A stretch of 64,000 nucleotides of DNA from RGIG5612 sp045598285. GTDB lineage: Bacteria > Bacillota > Clostridia > Lachnospirales > Lachnospiraceae. A program made the position numbers and the translations under genes. Positions 33,570-42,786 of the stretch are shown here, in pieces; position 1 is the stretch's first letter; each line of letters starts with the position of its first letter. The notes beneath the pieces are model-generated. The model was not told where the DNA came from, did no database searches, and saw nothing but the letters and a program-made list of their open reading frames with translations. Location: NCBI GenBank assembly GCA_045598285.1, contig JAZLLU010000018.1, positions 3,010 to 67,009 of the forward strand, written 5' to 3'.

Positions 33570-35387
33570 ATGCAAAAGGGTAGCTGGGTAAAAATTAAAT
33601 ATGGTGCACACGAAGGCTGTGTAGGAAAAATAACCAGTCATAAAATAAATGATGATTATGTTGTTGCGCTCGAAGATGGAACATGGATTACTCAAAACCC
33701 TGCAACATTAGAAGTTATTAAGCCTTATGAAATTAGCCAAGAGACTTTAAGAAAAATTGTTAGAGGGACGCTAAAGTATGATGAAATATCTTCAAATGTA
33801 TTTCCGCCATTTAACATTAAAGCAGCAAGGCAATATAAGCTAAAGGCTGACGACATAAAGTGCGCGATTATTAATATTAATAAAAATAAAGAGCCATTGG
33901 GACCTTTTAAGCAATGGTTTTGGCTTATAATAAATGTTTTTTATGAAGACCTTTGCATAGAAGATCTTTATGATGAAAAAATTTTTGATGATTTTCCAAA
34001 AACTGAAAAAGAAATTTTCTCAACAGTATTTAGCATTACAGAAAAACTTTATTGGAAGTTGGAAGAACGATTTGGATTTAAAGAAGACGAAGAACAATAT
34101 TTCGTAAAATTTGAAGATGAACCAAAGTGGGACAAATCTTTTTCGGAAAAAGGAATGCTAGAAGAGAGCGCATACTTTGGCGTTTGCTCAGAGATTATTG
34201 AAAGAGTAGAAAGTTATGAGCACAATAAAGGGTTGCCACAGGGCTCTTGGATTTATAGTAAAAGTCAGATGAAACATGTGCTAAGCACATACAAAAATCC
34301 TAATGAAATAAAAAAAGCTACGCCAGAATCGAAGGCATTAATAAAAAAGTTTGTTAAAGATTTGTATGCAGCCGGAGATTTGCAAGCAGTAAAAATCCTA
34401 GGGTATTCACATTTTGAAGGAGGAACACTTTTTAGACAAAATTGGGATCTTTCAAAAAAATATTTGTTAGAAGCTTTTGAAAAACAGGGTGACCCGTATG
34501 TTGCAACAGCACTGGGATTTATAGAATATTTTGGAAAAGGAACTGACAAAGAGCCAAATTATGAAAAGGCATTTTCTTACTTTTCTTATGCCGCACTTGA
34601 TGGAATAGAAGAAGCAATTTTAAGAACAGGCGATATGTTAATTCATGGCCTTGGCGTTAAAAAGAATGTAGACATGGGCCTTTCGATGATTGCAGATGGA
34701 TACAAAGCTTCATTAGAAGAATTTTGCCAAGGTAGTTTTGATAATAAATTTGCTGAATATGCAATCCTTATGGGAAACAGTTGTAAAGAAAAACTGATTT
34801 ATGACATGGGCAAAAGAGATGAATACCGTTTTTATCTTGAAGCTGAGTATGCGTTAGATTTAAGAAGATCTAAAAAGTTTTATGGAGATGAAAGTTTAAG
34901 AAGAGATGTCGAAAAAGAACTTACAAAAATAAGGGATGAAATCGGAATTGATATTGACAGGGACACTCTAAGAGCAGACTTCCCGATTTTCATAAATCAA
35001 ATTTATGATGAAAAGTATCCAGCATTGGTTACTATAGAAAAAATAAAAAATAAATATAAACTTAAATTAAGAAGAGCCAATTTAGGAAGCTTGTTAAACT
35101 TTGAAGCATTAGAAAAAATGATAGGAAAAGAGGCAAAAGAATTTAAAAAAAGCCTAGATAAAAAAATTCTAATAACCTATCCAGAACTTAGTTATTCAAA
35201 ATTGGTTTCGGAATTGGAGTTTGTTTTAGAAGACGTTTCAATTGTCGAGGTAAAGACAAAATTAAATACATTCGTTAGTGATGGATTTAAGAAGAACGAA
35301 GTAACAGGGGCTTTAGAGTTTTATTCAGATGGGAAACTAGCCGCCGCTATAGATGCAAGGTGGTACACAATAAAAGTAAAGAAGTAA
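33570..35387 (+). CDS. Uncharacterised protein: SH3/KOW-like N-terminus and Sel1/TPR-like helical repeats
   Basis: A 605-residue soluble protein I cannot name. Residues 1-45 (KGSWVKIKYGAHEGCVGKIT, VVALEDGTWIT) look like a small SH3/KOW barrel. The middle (about 265-400) has helical repeat features reminiscent of Sel1/TPR units: GDLQAVKILGYSHFEGG, GDPYVATALGFIEYFGKGT, AFSYFSYAALDGIEEAILRTGDMLIHGLGV. The C-terminal third is highly charged. No enzyme motif or membrane segment is evident. The ATG immediately follows the typA stop with no gap, so translation is probably coupled to that of the ribosomal GTPase. A scaffold or ribosome-associated role is a guess. Confidence 0.6.
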   Translation: MQKGSWVKIKYGAHEGCVGKITSHKINDDYVVALEDGTWITQNPATLEVIKPYEISQETLRKIVRGTLKYDEISSNVFPPFNIKAARQYKLKADDIKCAIININKNKEPLGPFKQWFWLIINVFYEDLCIEDLYDEKIFDDFPKTEKEIFSTVFSITEKLYWKLEERFGFKEDEEQYFVKFEDEPKWDKSFSEKGMLEESAYFGVCSEIIERVESYEHNKGLPQGSWIYSKSQMKHVLSTYKNPNEIKKATPESKALIKKFVKDLYAAGDLQAVKILGYSHFEGGTLFRQNWDLSKKYLLEAFEKQGDPYVATALGFIEYFGKGTDKEPNYEKAFSYFSYAALDGIEEAILRTGDMLIHGLGVKKNVDMGLSMIADGYKASLEEFCQGSFDNKFAEYAILMGNSCKEKLIYDMGKRDEYRFYLEAEYALDLRRSKKFYGDESLRRDVEKELTKIRDEIGIDIDRDTLRADFPIFINQIYDEKYPALVTIEKIKNKYKLKLRRANLGSLLNFEALEKMIGKEAKEFKKSLDKKILITYPELSYSKLVSELEFVLEDVSIVEVKTKLNTFVSDGFKKNEVTGALEFYSDGKLAAAIDARWYTIKVKK

Positions 35388-35389
35388 AA

Positions 35390-36820
35390 ATGGAAGAAAC
35401 ATTAGAACTAAAAAAGAAAAATCCGTTAGGAACGGCATCAGTTAATTCACTTATTGCAAAATTCGCAATACCTAGTATTGTGGCTATGCTTGTTATGGCT
35501 TGCTATAACCTAGTTGACCAAATTTTTATTGGAAATGTTATAGGTGAGCTTGGAAACGCCGCAACGAATATTGCTTATCCACTTACAAATGCATGCGTAG
35601 CAATAGGACTTATGTTTGGTATAGGTGGAGCTTCGGCATTTAATCTAAAAATGGGTGCGGGAGAAAAAGACAAGGCGCCATACTTTTTTGGTAATGCAGT
35701 AACGATGCTTGTAATTTGCGGAATCGCACTTTTGATTATTACAGAAGTTTTGTTAAAGCCAATTATGATTTTGTTTGGCTCACCAGAATCAGTGCTTCCT
35801 TACGCAATGGACTATACAAAAGTTGTTGCGATAGGATTCCCGTTCTATACATTCTCATGTGGCGCATCGCATTTGCTTAGAGCAGATGGCAGACCAAATG
35901 TTCCTATGTATTGCAACATCTTAGGAGCAGTTTTAAATATTGGCTTAGATGCATGGTTTATTATTGGCCTTGGTTGGGGAATGAAAGGCGCAGCATGGGC
36001 AACAATTATTGGACAAATAATTGCAGCACTTTTATGTGCGTGGTTTATGCTTCACACAAAAACTTTCAAATTAGAATTAAAACATCTTTTGCTTAAAGGA
36101 AAGTATGCAGGAAAAGATGCAACTTTAGGTTTAGCACCTTGTCTTAACCAAATGGCTATGATGGTCGTAACAATCGTACTAAATAATCAGCTTAAACTTT
36201 ATGGCGGACAAAGTATTTATGGAGAAGAAATACCAATCGCATGTTCCGGAATTGTTAATAAGGTTGGATCGATTTTCATGGGTATGGTTATTGGACTTTC
36301 CCAAGGAACACAACCTATTTGGAGTTTTAACTATGGAGCTAAGAATTTTAGGAGAGTTAAGGAAGCTTACTATAGATCTGGAATTTATGCATTCATAGTT
36401 TCTGCAACAGCGTTTATACTTTTTCAAACAATACCAGATAAAATCTTAGCATGTTTCGGAAAAGGTTCAGAACTTTATTTCGAATTTGGATCACACTATT
36501 TTAGAATTTATATGTTGCTTGTAATTGTATTCTTTATACAACTACTTAGCGCAAACTTCTTTACATCAATAGGAAAACCGGGAAAAGGTGTATTCCTATC
36601 ACTTACAAGACAGGTTATTTATTTAATACCTTTATACATAATCTTTCCAATCTTTTGGGGAGTTGAAGGAATTCTTTATGCGCAACCATGTGCAGATGTT
36701 ATTGCAATCACAACGGCAATAATTATGATAGCTGTTGAATTTAAAAAATCAGAATTTAAAAATGAAAAGAAAGTTTTCATTGAAATATTTAAGAAGAAAT
36801 CAAAAGAAACAAATATATAA
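35390..36820 (+). CDS. MATE family efflux transporter
   Basis: A 476-residue membrane protein with about twelve hydrophobic segments. MVMACYNLVDQIFIGNVIGELGNAA near the N-terminus and SHLLRADGRPNVPMYCNILGAVLNIGLD near residue 160 are characteristic of multidrug and toxic compound extrusion proteins, which use Na+ or H+ gradients. I start at the ATG at 35390, three bases after the previous stop, rather than at 35360 within the upstream gene. Substrate unknown. It continues the collinear run that begins at 28130. Confidence 0.92.
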   Translation: MEETLELKKKNPLGTASVNSLIAKFAIPSIVAMLVMACYNLVDQIFIGNVIGELGNAATNIAYPLTNACVAIGLMFGIGGASAFNLKMGAGEKDKAPYFFGNAVTMLVICGIALLIITEVLLKPIMILFGSPESVLPYAMDYTKVVAIGFPFYTFSCGASHLLRADGRPNVPMYCNILGAVLNIGLDAWFIIGLGWGMKGAAWATIIGQIIAALLCAWFMLHTKTFKLELKHLLLKGKYAGKDATLGLAPCLNQMAMMVVTIVLNNQLKLYGGQSIYGEEIPIACSGIVNKVGSIFMGMVIGLSQGTQPIWSFNYGAKNFRRVKEAYYRSGIYAFIVSATAFILFQTIPDKILACFGKGSELYFEFGSHYFRIYMLLVIVFFIQLLSANFFTSIGKPGKGVFLSLTRQVIYLIPLYIIFPIFWGVEGILYAQPCADVIAITTAIIMIAVEFKKSEFKNEKKVFIEIFKKKSKETNI

Positions 36821-36837
36821 AAAAGGAGAAGTAAGAG

Positions 36838-37269
36838 ATGAAAAAGTTTTTCAAAGAGTTTAAAGACTTCATAAACAAGGGCAGTGTTATGGATATGGCA
36901 GTTGGTATCATCGTCGGCGGTGCATTTACAGCTATCGTAAATGCGTTAGTTGATAGTATGCTTAATCCATTACTTGGTTCGCTTTTTAAAAGAGATTTTT
37001 CAAATTTAGTTGTAAATATTAATGGTGCTGAAGTTCGCTACGGTGCATTTATTATGGCCATCATCAACTTCATTATCGTTGCATTTGTTTTGTTCTTAAT
37101 ACTTAAAGGAATGAACTCATTAAGAGGAGCAGGACAAAAACTTATTAAGGGTAAAAAAGGCGAAGAAGAAGGACCAACTCCAACAACAAAGATTTGTCCT
37201 TACTGTAAAACTGAAATTGCTATTGATGCAACTAGATGCCCACATTGTACAAGTGAACTTTATAAATAG
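36838..37269 (+). CDS. mscL: Large-conductance mechanosensitive channel MscL with C-terminal zinc ribbon
   Basis: A 143-residue channel. FKEFKDFINKGSVMDMAVGIIVGGAFTAIVNALVDS is the conserved N-terminal helix and first transmembrane segment; the second is MAIINFIIVAFVLFLILKGM. The C-terminus ends in CPYCKTEIAIDATRCPHCTSEL, a two-CxxC zinc ribbon in place of the simple cytoplasmic helix bundle of E. coli MscL. The channel opens on hypo-osmotic shock to release solutes. AAAGGAG precedes the ATG. Its gene ends the collinear run. Confidence 0.95.
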   Translation: MKKFFKEFKDFINKGSVMDMAVGIIVGGAFTAIVNALVDSMLNPLLGSLFKRDFSNLVVNINGAEVRYGAFIMAIINFIIVAFVLFLILKGMNSLRGAGQKLIKGKKGEEEGPTPTTKICPYCKTEIAIDATRCPHCTSELYK

Positions 37270-37293
37270 CCCCCTTTACAATAGTGGCAACTT

Positions 37294-37322
37294 TTGATAA
37301 AATGTTACAATATTGTTACAAC
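37294..37322 (+). promoter_or_regulatory. Promoter of the M23 peptidase gene
   Basis: TTGATA (37294-37299) and TACAAC (37317-37322) are 17 bases apart. The spacer contains the palindrome ACAATATTGT within GTTACAATATTGTTAC, which could be an operator. Confidence 0.55.
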
Positions 37323-37344
37323 GCGTAACTATTTCGTAATAATT

Positions 37345-38703
37345 ATGAGAAGAATAACAAAGTATCACAAAAGAGTTAGATTAACATTCGCGGCAGCAGC
37401 ATTTATCTGCAGTTTTGTTTTGATGCTTATGTTTAATTCTGTTGGAGGTTTTGCTAGCGAAGCAAACTTCTATATTGTTAAAGTCGGAGATAAAATTGTC
37501 GGCACAATAAATAGCAAAGAAAAAGCTGAGCAAGCTTTGGCACAAGCAAGAGCTAAAATAAGCACTGAAGCTCAATCAATAGTTTATGTTGATTCGAATT
37601 TCAGCATTGAAAAAGATTATAGACTTTTTGGTGAGACTGATGATTATGACACATTAGAATCTAACGTATATTCTGAAATAAAAGAATTTACAGATAATAA
37701 TTATACGCAAGCTATTATGATTAGTTCTAATTCATATTCTATTGCAGTTGATAGTGCTGAAACAGCTCGTCAAATTTTAGAAACGCTTGAGAGAAAATAT
37801 GATCCAAATGCAGAGTATGATGTCAGCATAGTATCGAGTCAAAATGAACAATTCACAGAGTTTACTTATACAATTACCGATACACCTGCTATAGAAGAAG
37901 CAATCAAAAATTATATGATTGAACATGAAGTTAGCCATACAGAGGCAAGTGTTAATGTTCATGAATATACTGGCATTGGTTTTTCAGAAGCATTGGAAAT
38001 TAGACCTATATACACTGACAAAGCATCAATTTTTTCTGGTGAAGAGGCTGTAAATAAGGTTATAAAAGAAAATAATGGAAATATTGGAGTTGTAGTAACA
38101 AAAAGAGAAGCTTACGACGAAGAATATGAAGCCACTCCGACATACATCCAAGCAGACTACCTTTTTGAAGGACAAACAGAAGTTGCTGAGCCTGGTGTAA
38201 CTGGAAAAAGAAGCTTAGTAGCTGATGTTTCTTATATGAATGGCAAAGAAGTTAAGAGAAATATTATTCATGAGACGGTTTACCAAGAAGCGGTGGCAGC
38301 AGTATTAAGAATAGGAACACTTCCAGCCCCAACGTTTGTTTTACCACTTAGAAACAGTGTATTAACTTCACCATTTGGTTATAGATGGGGAACTATCCAT
38401 ACAGGTAATGACTATGGAGCCGATTTTGGAGAACCTATTTATGCTAGCTGCGCAGGAACAGTAGTAGAAGCAGTAAGAGAAGTTACAAGTGGATATGGTT
38501 ATTATGTTTTAATTAAACACGATGATCGATTTACAACGCGTTATGCGCATATGAGCGAAGTTGCGTGTGAAGTAGGTGATCATGTATCGCAATTTGAAGT
38601 AATAGGATATGTTGGTTCAACGGGTAACTCAACCGGACCTCACTGCCATTTTGAAATTATAGTAGATGGCGTATGCCACAATCCATACGAATTTCTTGAG
38701 TAA
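37345..38703 (+). CDS. Secreted/membrane-anchored peptidoglycan endopeptidase: G5 and M23 domains
   Basis: A 452-residue envelope protein. A basic start (MRRITKYHKRVRL) and one hydrophobic segment (about 15-33) direct it to or through the membrane. A long middle region leads to a G5-like segment near residues 245-310 (YEATPTYIQADYLFEGQTEV, GVTGKRSLVADVSYMNGKEV). The C-terminal M23 metallopeptidase has its zinc ligands: HTGNDYGADFG (His, Asp), and GPHCHFEI (HxH). Such proteins cut peptide cross-links of the cell wall. I start at 37345 because the residues before it look uncoded; no Shine-Dalgarno site is visible there, and the predicted leader is only about 16 bases. Confidence 0.87.
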   Translation: MRRITKYHKRVRLTFAAAAFICSFVLMLMFNSVGGFASEANFYIVKVGDKIVGTINSKEKAEQALAQARAKISTEAQSIVYVDSNFSIEKDYRLFGETDDYDTLESNVYSEIKEFTDNNYTQAIMISSNSYSIAVDSAETARQILETLERKYDPNAEYDVSIVSSQNEQFTEFTYTITDTPAIEEAIKNYMIEHEVSHTEASVNVHEYTGIGFSEALEIRPIYTDKASIFSGEEAVNKVIKENNGNIGVVVTKREAYDEEYEATPTYIQADYLFEGQTEVAEPGVTGKRSLVADVSYMNGKEVKRNIIHETVYQEAVAAVLRIGTLPAPTFVLPLRNSVLTSPFGYRWGTIHTGNDYGADFGEPIYASCAGTVVEAVREVTSGYGYYVLIKHDDRFTTRYAHMSEVACEVGDHVSQFEVIGYVGSTGNSTGPHCHFEIIVDGVCHNPYEFLE

Positions 38704-38704
38704 T

Positions 38705-38728
38705 AATAGGGCCGAAAGGCCCTATTTT
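38705..38728 (+). terminator. Terminator after the M23 gene
   Basis: AATAGGGCC/GGCCCTATT stem with GAAA loop and TTTT tail. Confidence 0.85.
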
Positions 38729-38743
38729 CATAAGCTTTTATTC

Positions 38744-38772
38744 TTTACATAACCCTCAAAAATAGTTATAAT
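38744..38772 (+). promoter_or_regulatory. Promoter of the murA-metK-proS-cca region
   Basis: TTTACA (38744-38749) and TATAAT (38767-38772) with a 17-base spacer, directly after a terminator and 73 bases before murA. Confidence 0.7.
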
Positions 38773-38845
38773 TATGTGTCTGGTCTTTGGACTTGATTTT
38801 GTGATGCCATAGACTAAAAAAGCGACGTAATTTTTGGGGAAATTT

Positions 38846-40132
38846 ATGGAACAATATATAATTAAGGGAGGAACTCCGCTTAACGGCGTAGTGGATATAT
38901 TTGGAGCTAAGAATGCAGCTCTGGCATTAATCCCAGCGGCAATTCTCACAGAAGAGCCGGTTATAATAAACAACCTTCCAGATGTTAGTGATATCAATGT
39001 TTTACTTGAAGCCATATCTCAAATTGGTGCAAAGGTAGAACGTATTAGTCGTCATAAAGTTAAAATCATCGGAGCAACAGTAAATTCACATCAAGTTGAT
39101 TATGATTACATAAGTAAGATTAGAGCTTCTTACTATCTTCTAGGTGCTTTACTTGGAAGATTTCATGAAGCTGAAGTTGCTATGCCAGGTGGATGTGTAA
39201 TAGGTGCAAGACCGATTGATCAACATATAAAAGGTTTTGAAGCTTTAGGTGCCAAAGTCAAATTGAATAACGGACTTATCAGTGCACATGCAGAGAAGAT
39301 AAAAGGAAATCATATTTATTTCGACGTAGTAAGCGTAGGAGCAACAATAAATATTATGCTTGCAGCAGCTATGGCGGAAGGATACACAATAATAGAAAAT
39401 CCAGCTAAAGAGCCACATGTCGTTGACCTTGCAAATATGCTTAACTCAATGGGCGCAAACATAAGAGGTGCTGGAACAGACGTAATAAGAATTAGGGGAG
39501 TTGAAAGACTTCACAAAACAGAATACACAGTTATACCAGATCAAATTGAAGCGGGAACATTTATGTTTGCGGCAGCAATTAGCAAAGGCGAAGTAACAGT
39601 TAATAATGTAATACCTAAGCACTTAGAAAGTATAACAGCTAAGTTAGTTGATATTGGATGTGAAGTAGAAGAGTTTGATGAAGCAGTTAGAGTAAAAGCT
39701 GGAGATCATATTAATCAATCTCAAGTTAAGACGCTTCCTTACCCAGGATTCCCTACAGATATGCAACCACAAATAACAGTTGCACTTTCACTTGCAAACG
39801 GAACATCAACTGTTACAGAAAGCATATTTGAAAACAGATTCAAGTATGTTTCAGAACTTGCAAGAATGGGTGGAAGAATAAAGATAGAAGGTAATACAGC
39901 AATTATCACGGGTGTAAAAAAACTCTCTGGTGCAAAGGTAAATGCACCAGACTTAAGAGCGGGTGCAGCTTTAGTGCTTGCAGGAATTGCAGCCGAGGGA
40001 ACAACAATAATTAATGATATCCATTTCATACAACGTGGATATGAAGACTTTGAAGGAAAATTAAAAGCACTAGGTGCTGACATAGAAAAAGTTACAGTTA
40101 TAGAAAATAAAGCTGACGAACAAGTAGGTTAG
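38846..40132 (+). CDS. murA: UDP-N-acetylglucosamine 1-carboxyvinyltransferase MurA
   Basis: A 428-residue enzyme making the first committed step of peptidoglycan synthesis: transfer of enolpyruvate from PEP to UDP-GlcNAc. The catalytic cysteine target of fosfomycin is present (Cys117 in MPGGCVIGARPIDQHIKG), as are Lys22-Asn23 (AKNAALALIPA). I start at the ATG at 38846, preceded by GGGGA, not the TTG at 38834. It begins a run of four closely spaced genes with metK, proS and cca. Confidence 0.96.
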   Translation: MEQYIIKGGTPLNGVVDIFGAKNAALALIPAAILTEEPVIINNLPDVSDINVLLEAISQIGAKVERISRHKVKIIGATVNSHQVDYDYISKIRASYYLLGALLGRFHEAEVAMPGGCVIGARPIDQHIKGFEALGAKVKLNNGLISAHAEKIKGNHIYFDVVSVGATINIMLAAAMAEGYTIIENPAKEPHVVDLANMLNSMGANIRGAGTDVIRIRGVERLHKTEYTVIPDQIEAGTFMFAAAISKGEVTVNNVIPKHLESITAKLVDIGCEVEEFDEAVRVKAGDHINQSQVKTLPYPGFPTDMQPQITVALSLANGTSTVTESIFENRFKYVSELARMGGRIKIEGNTAIITGVKKLSGAKVNAPDLRAGAALVLAGIAAEGTTIINDIHFIQRGYEDFEGKLKALGADIEKVTVIENKADEQVG

Positions 40133-40148
40133 TTAGCGGAGGAGCATT

Positions 40149-41327
40149 ATGACAAAAGAAAGACGTCTTTACACATCAGAATCTGTTACAGAAGGACATC
40201 CAGATAAAATTTGTGATCAAATTTCGGATGCGATTTTAGATGCAATTCTTTCTGAAGATTCAGAAGCTAGAGTTGCATGTGAAACGGCTACGACCACAGA
40301 TTTTGTTGTTATTATGGGCGAGATTACTACAACAGCTCAAGTAGACTATGAAAAAATAGCTAGAGATACAATCAGAAAGATTGGTTACACAGATAAAGAA
40401 ATCGGATTTGATGCTGACACAGCCCAAGTCCTTGTTAAGATACATAAGCAATCTCCAGATATTGCAATGGGTGTTGATAAAGCACTTGAAACTAGAGAAG
40501 GAAGCGAAGAAGAAAATGGTGCTGGTGACCAAGGGATGATGTTTGGTTATGCTACAAATGAAACAAAAGAATTGATGCCGGCTCCGATTTGCTATGCACA
40601 TAAACTTACAAAAGCTCTTTCACAGCTTAGAAAAGATGGAACATTGCCTTATCTTAGACCAGATGGAAAAGCTCAGGTTACTGTTGAATACAACGAGGAA
40701 GGTGAAGTTGAAAGAATAGAAGCAGTTGTTTGTTCAACTCAACACACAGCAGAAGTAGATATTGAGCAAGTTAGAAAAGATATTAAGGAAAAACTTTTTG
40801 ATAAAGTTCTTCCACAAAACCTAATAGATGAAAATACAAAATTCTTTATAAATCCAACAGGTCAGTTTATTATTGGTGGACCTAATGGAGATACAGGACT
40901 TACTGGAAGAAAAATTATTGTTGATACTTATGGTGGAATGGGACGTCACGGTGGCGGAGCATTTTCAGGGAAAGATCCTAGCAAGGTTGATAGAAGTGGT
41001 GCTTATGCAGCTAGATATGTTGCAAAAAATATTGTGGCAGCAGGCTTAGCAGATCAATGCGAAGTTCAAATCTCTTACGCAATAGGTGTTGCAAACCCAA
41101 CTTCTATTTCGGTTGATACTTACGGAACAGGAAAGTTAAGTTCGGCGAAATTAGTTGAAATCATTAGAGAAAACTTTGACCTTAGACCTACAGGAATAAT
41201 TAAGATGTTAGACCTTAAGCGTCCGATTTATTCTCAAACGGCTTCTTATGGCCATTTTGGGAGAGACGACTTAAATCTTCCTTGGGAAAAAACAGATAAA
41301 GTAGAAACATTAAAGAAATATTTATAA
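40149..41327 (+). CDS. metK: S-adenosylmethionine synthetase MetK
   Basis: A 392-residue cytoplasmic enzyme forming SAM from methionine and ATP. Signatures: EGHPDKICDQISDAILD at the N-terminus, GAGDQGMMFGYATNET near residue 120 and GGGAFSGKDPSKVDRSGAYAARY near residue 260. A strong GGAGGAG site precedes the ATG. Only 16 bases separate it from murA, leaving no room for a SAM riboswitch, so it is probably driven from the murA promoter. Confidence 0.98.
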   Translation: MTKERRLYTSESVTEGHPDKICDQISDAILDAILSEDSEARVACETATTTDFVVIMGEITTTAQVDYEKIARDTIRKIGYTDKEIGFDADTAQVLVKIHKQSPDIAMGVDKALETREGSEEENGAGDQGMMFGYATNETKELMPAPICYAHKLTKALSQLRKDGTLPYLRPDGKAQVTVEYNEEGEVERIEAVVCSTQHTAEVDIEQVRKDIKEKLFDKVLPQNLIDENTKFFINPTGQFIIGGPNGDTGLTGRKIIVDTYGGMGRHGGGAFSGKDPSKVDRSGAYAARYVAKNIVAAGLADQCEVQISYAIGVANPTSISVDTYGTGKLSSAKLVEIIRENFDLRPTGIIKMLDLKRPIYSQTASYGHFGRDDLNLPWEKTDKVETLKKYL

Positions 41328-41338
41328 AGAGGCAAAAA

Positions 41339-42778
41339 ATGGGAAAAGATAAAAAGTTAGTTGAAGATATTACTCCTATGAGCGAAGACTTTGCGCAGTG
41401 GTACACTGACGTAGTAAAAAAAGCTGAGCTTATGAGATATTCAACAGTAAAGGGATGCATGATGATTCTTCCTAATGGTTATGCTATTTGGGAAAATATT
41501 CAAAAGAACTTAGACGCTATGTTTAAGGAAACTGGCGTTGAAAATGTTTATATGCCTTTATTTATCCCTGAGAGCCTTTTGAACAAAGAAAAAGATCATG
41601 TAGAAGGTTTCGCGCCTGAGTGCGCATGGGTAACAATCGGAGGACAAGAGCAGCTTGAAGAAAAATTAGTAGTTCGTCCTACTTCCGAGACTCTTTTTTG
41701 CGACCTTTATTCTAATACAGTTCAATCTTATAGAGATCTTCCAAAACTCTATAACCAATGGTGCAGTGTAGTTCGTTGGGAAAAGACAACAAGACCTTTT
41801 CTTCGTTCATCAGAATTTTTATGGCAAGAAGGTCATACTATTCATGCAACGGCTAAGGAGGCCGAGGAACGCACCAAGTTAATGCTTAACGTTTATGCAG
41901 ATTTTTGCGAAAAATATTTAGCAATACCAATGATTAAAGGTCAAAAGACGGACAAAGAAAAATTTGCTGGCGCAGAAGCCACTTATACAATTGAAGCTTT
42001 GATGCATGATGGGAAAGCACTTCAAAGCGGAACAAGCCATAACTTTGGTGATGGTTTTGCAAAAGCTTTTGATATGACTTTTACAGATAAAGATAATACA
42101 TTAAAGTACGTTCACCAAACTAGTTGGGGACTTTCTACCAGAGTAATTGGTGCCTTGATTATGGTTCATGGAGATGATTCAGGTCTTGTACTTCCGCCTA
42201 TGATTGCACCAACACAGGTAATGGTAGTTCCGATTGCACAACATAAAGAAGGCGTATTAGAAAAAGCTAATGAAATTTATGAAGCTCTTAAAACTGCAGG
42301 AATTAGAGCAAAGATCGATGATTCTGATAAGAGTCCAGGATGGAAATTTTCTGAACAAGAAATTAAAGGAATTCCAACACGTATTGAGATTGGACCTAAA
42401 GATATTGAAGCGGGACATGTAATTGTTTGCAGACGTGATACAAGAGAAAAGATTGAAATTAATATTGATGAGATAGTTACAAAACTTCCTGAAATCTTAG
42501 TTCAAATGCAAGCAGATATGTTAGAAAGAGCACGGATTCACAGAGACGAGCACACTTATGAAGCTAAAAATTATGAGGAATTCAAAGACATAATTGAAAA
42601 CAAACCTGGCTTTGTAAAAGCGATGTGGTGTGGTTCATTAGAGTGTGAGATGAAGATAAAAGATGACACTACTGCAACGAGCAGATGCATGCCTTTTAAT
42701 CAAGAAAAGATTTCTGATACATGTGTTTGCTGTGGCAAGAGTGCGGATAAACTTGTTTATTGGGGCAAGGCGTATTAA
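41339..42778 (+). CDS. proS: Prolyl-tRNA synthetase, archaeal/eukaryotic (ProS type 3) form
   Basis: A 479-residue class II aminoacyl-tRNA synthetase. Its length and lack of the large editing insertion between motifs 2 and 3 place it in the archaeal/eukaryote-like group found in some Clostridia. Visible are QWYTDVVKKAELMRYSTVKG near the start, VRPTSETLFCDLYSN, RWEKTTRPFLRSSEFLWQEGHT (motif 2) and ALQSGTSHNFGDGFAKAFD. The C-terminus has cysteines (CGSLECEMKIK, TCVCCGKSA) as in the zinc-binding C-terminal domain. It lies 11 bases behind metK. Confidence 0.95.
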   Translation: MGKDKKLVEDITPMSEDFAQWYTDVVKKAELMRYSTVKGCMMILPNGYAIWENIQKNLDAMFKETGVENVYMPLFIPESLLNKEKDHVEGFAPECAWVTIGGQEQLEEKLVVRPTSETLFCDLYSNTVQSYRDLPKLYNQWCSVVRWEKTTRPFLRSSEFLWQEGHTIHATAKEAEERTKLMLNVYADFCEKYLAIPMIKGQKTDKEKFAGAEATYTIEALMHDGKALQSGTSHNFGDGFAKAFDMTFTDKDNTLKYVHQTSWGLSTRVIGALIMVHGDDSGLVLPPMIAPTQVMVVPIAQHKEGVLEKANEIYEALKTAGIRAKIDDSDKSPGWKFSEQEIKGIPTRIEIGPKDIEAGHVIVCRRDTREKIEINIDEIVTKLPEILVQMQADMLERARIHRDEHTYEAKNYEEFKDIIENKPGFVKAMWCGSLECEMKIKDDTTATSRCMPFNQEKISDTCVCCGKSADKLVYWGKAY

Positions 42779-42786
42779 AAAATACA

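Noticed and set aside
40133..40148. SAM riboswitch before metK
   Set aside because: Only 16 bases separate murA and metK, all taken by the ribosome binding site.
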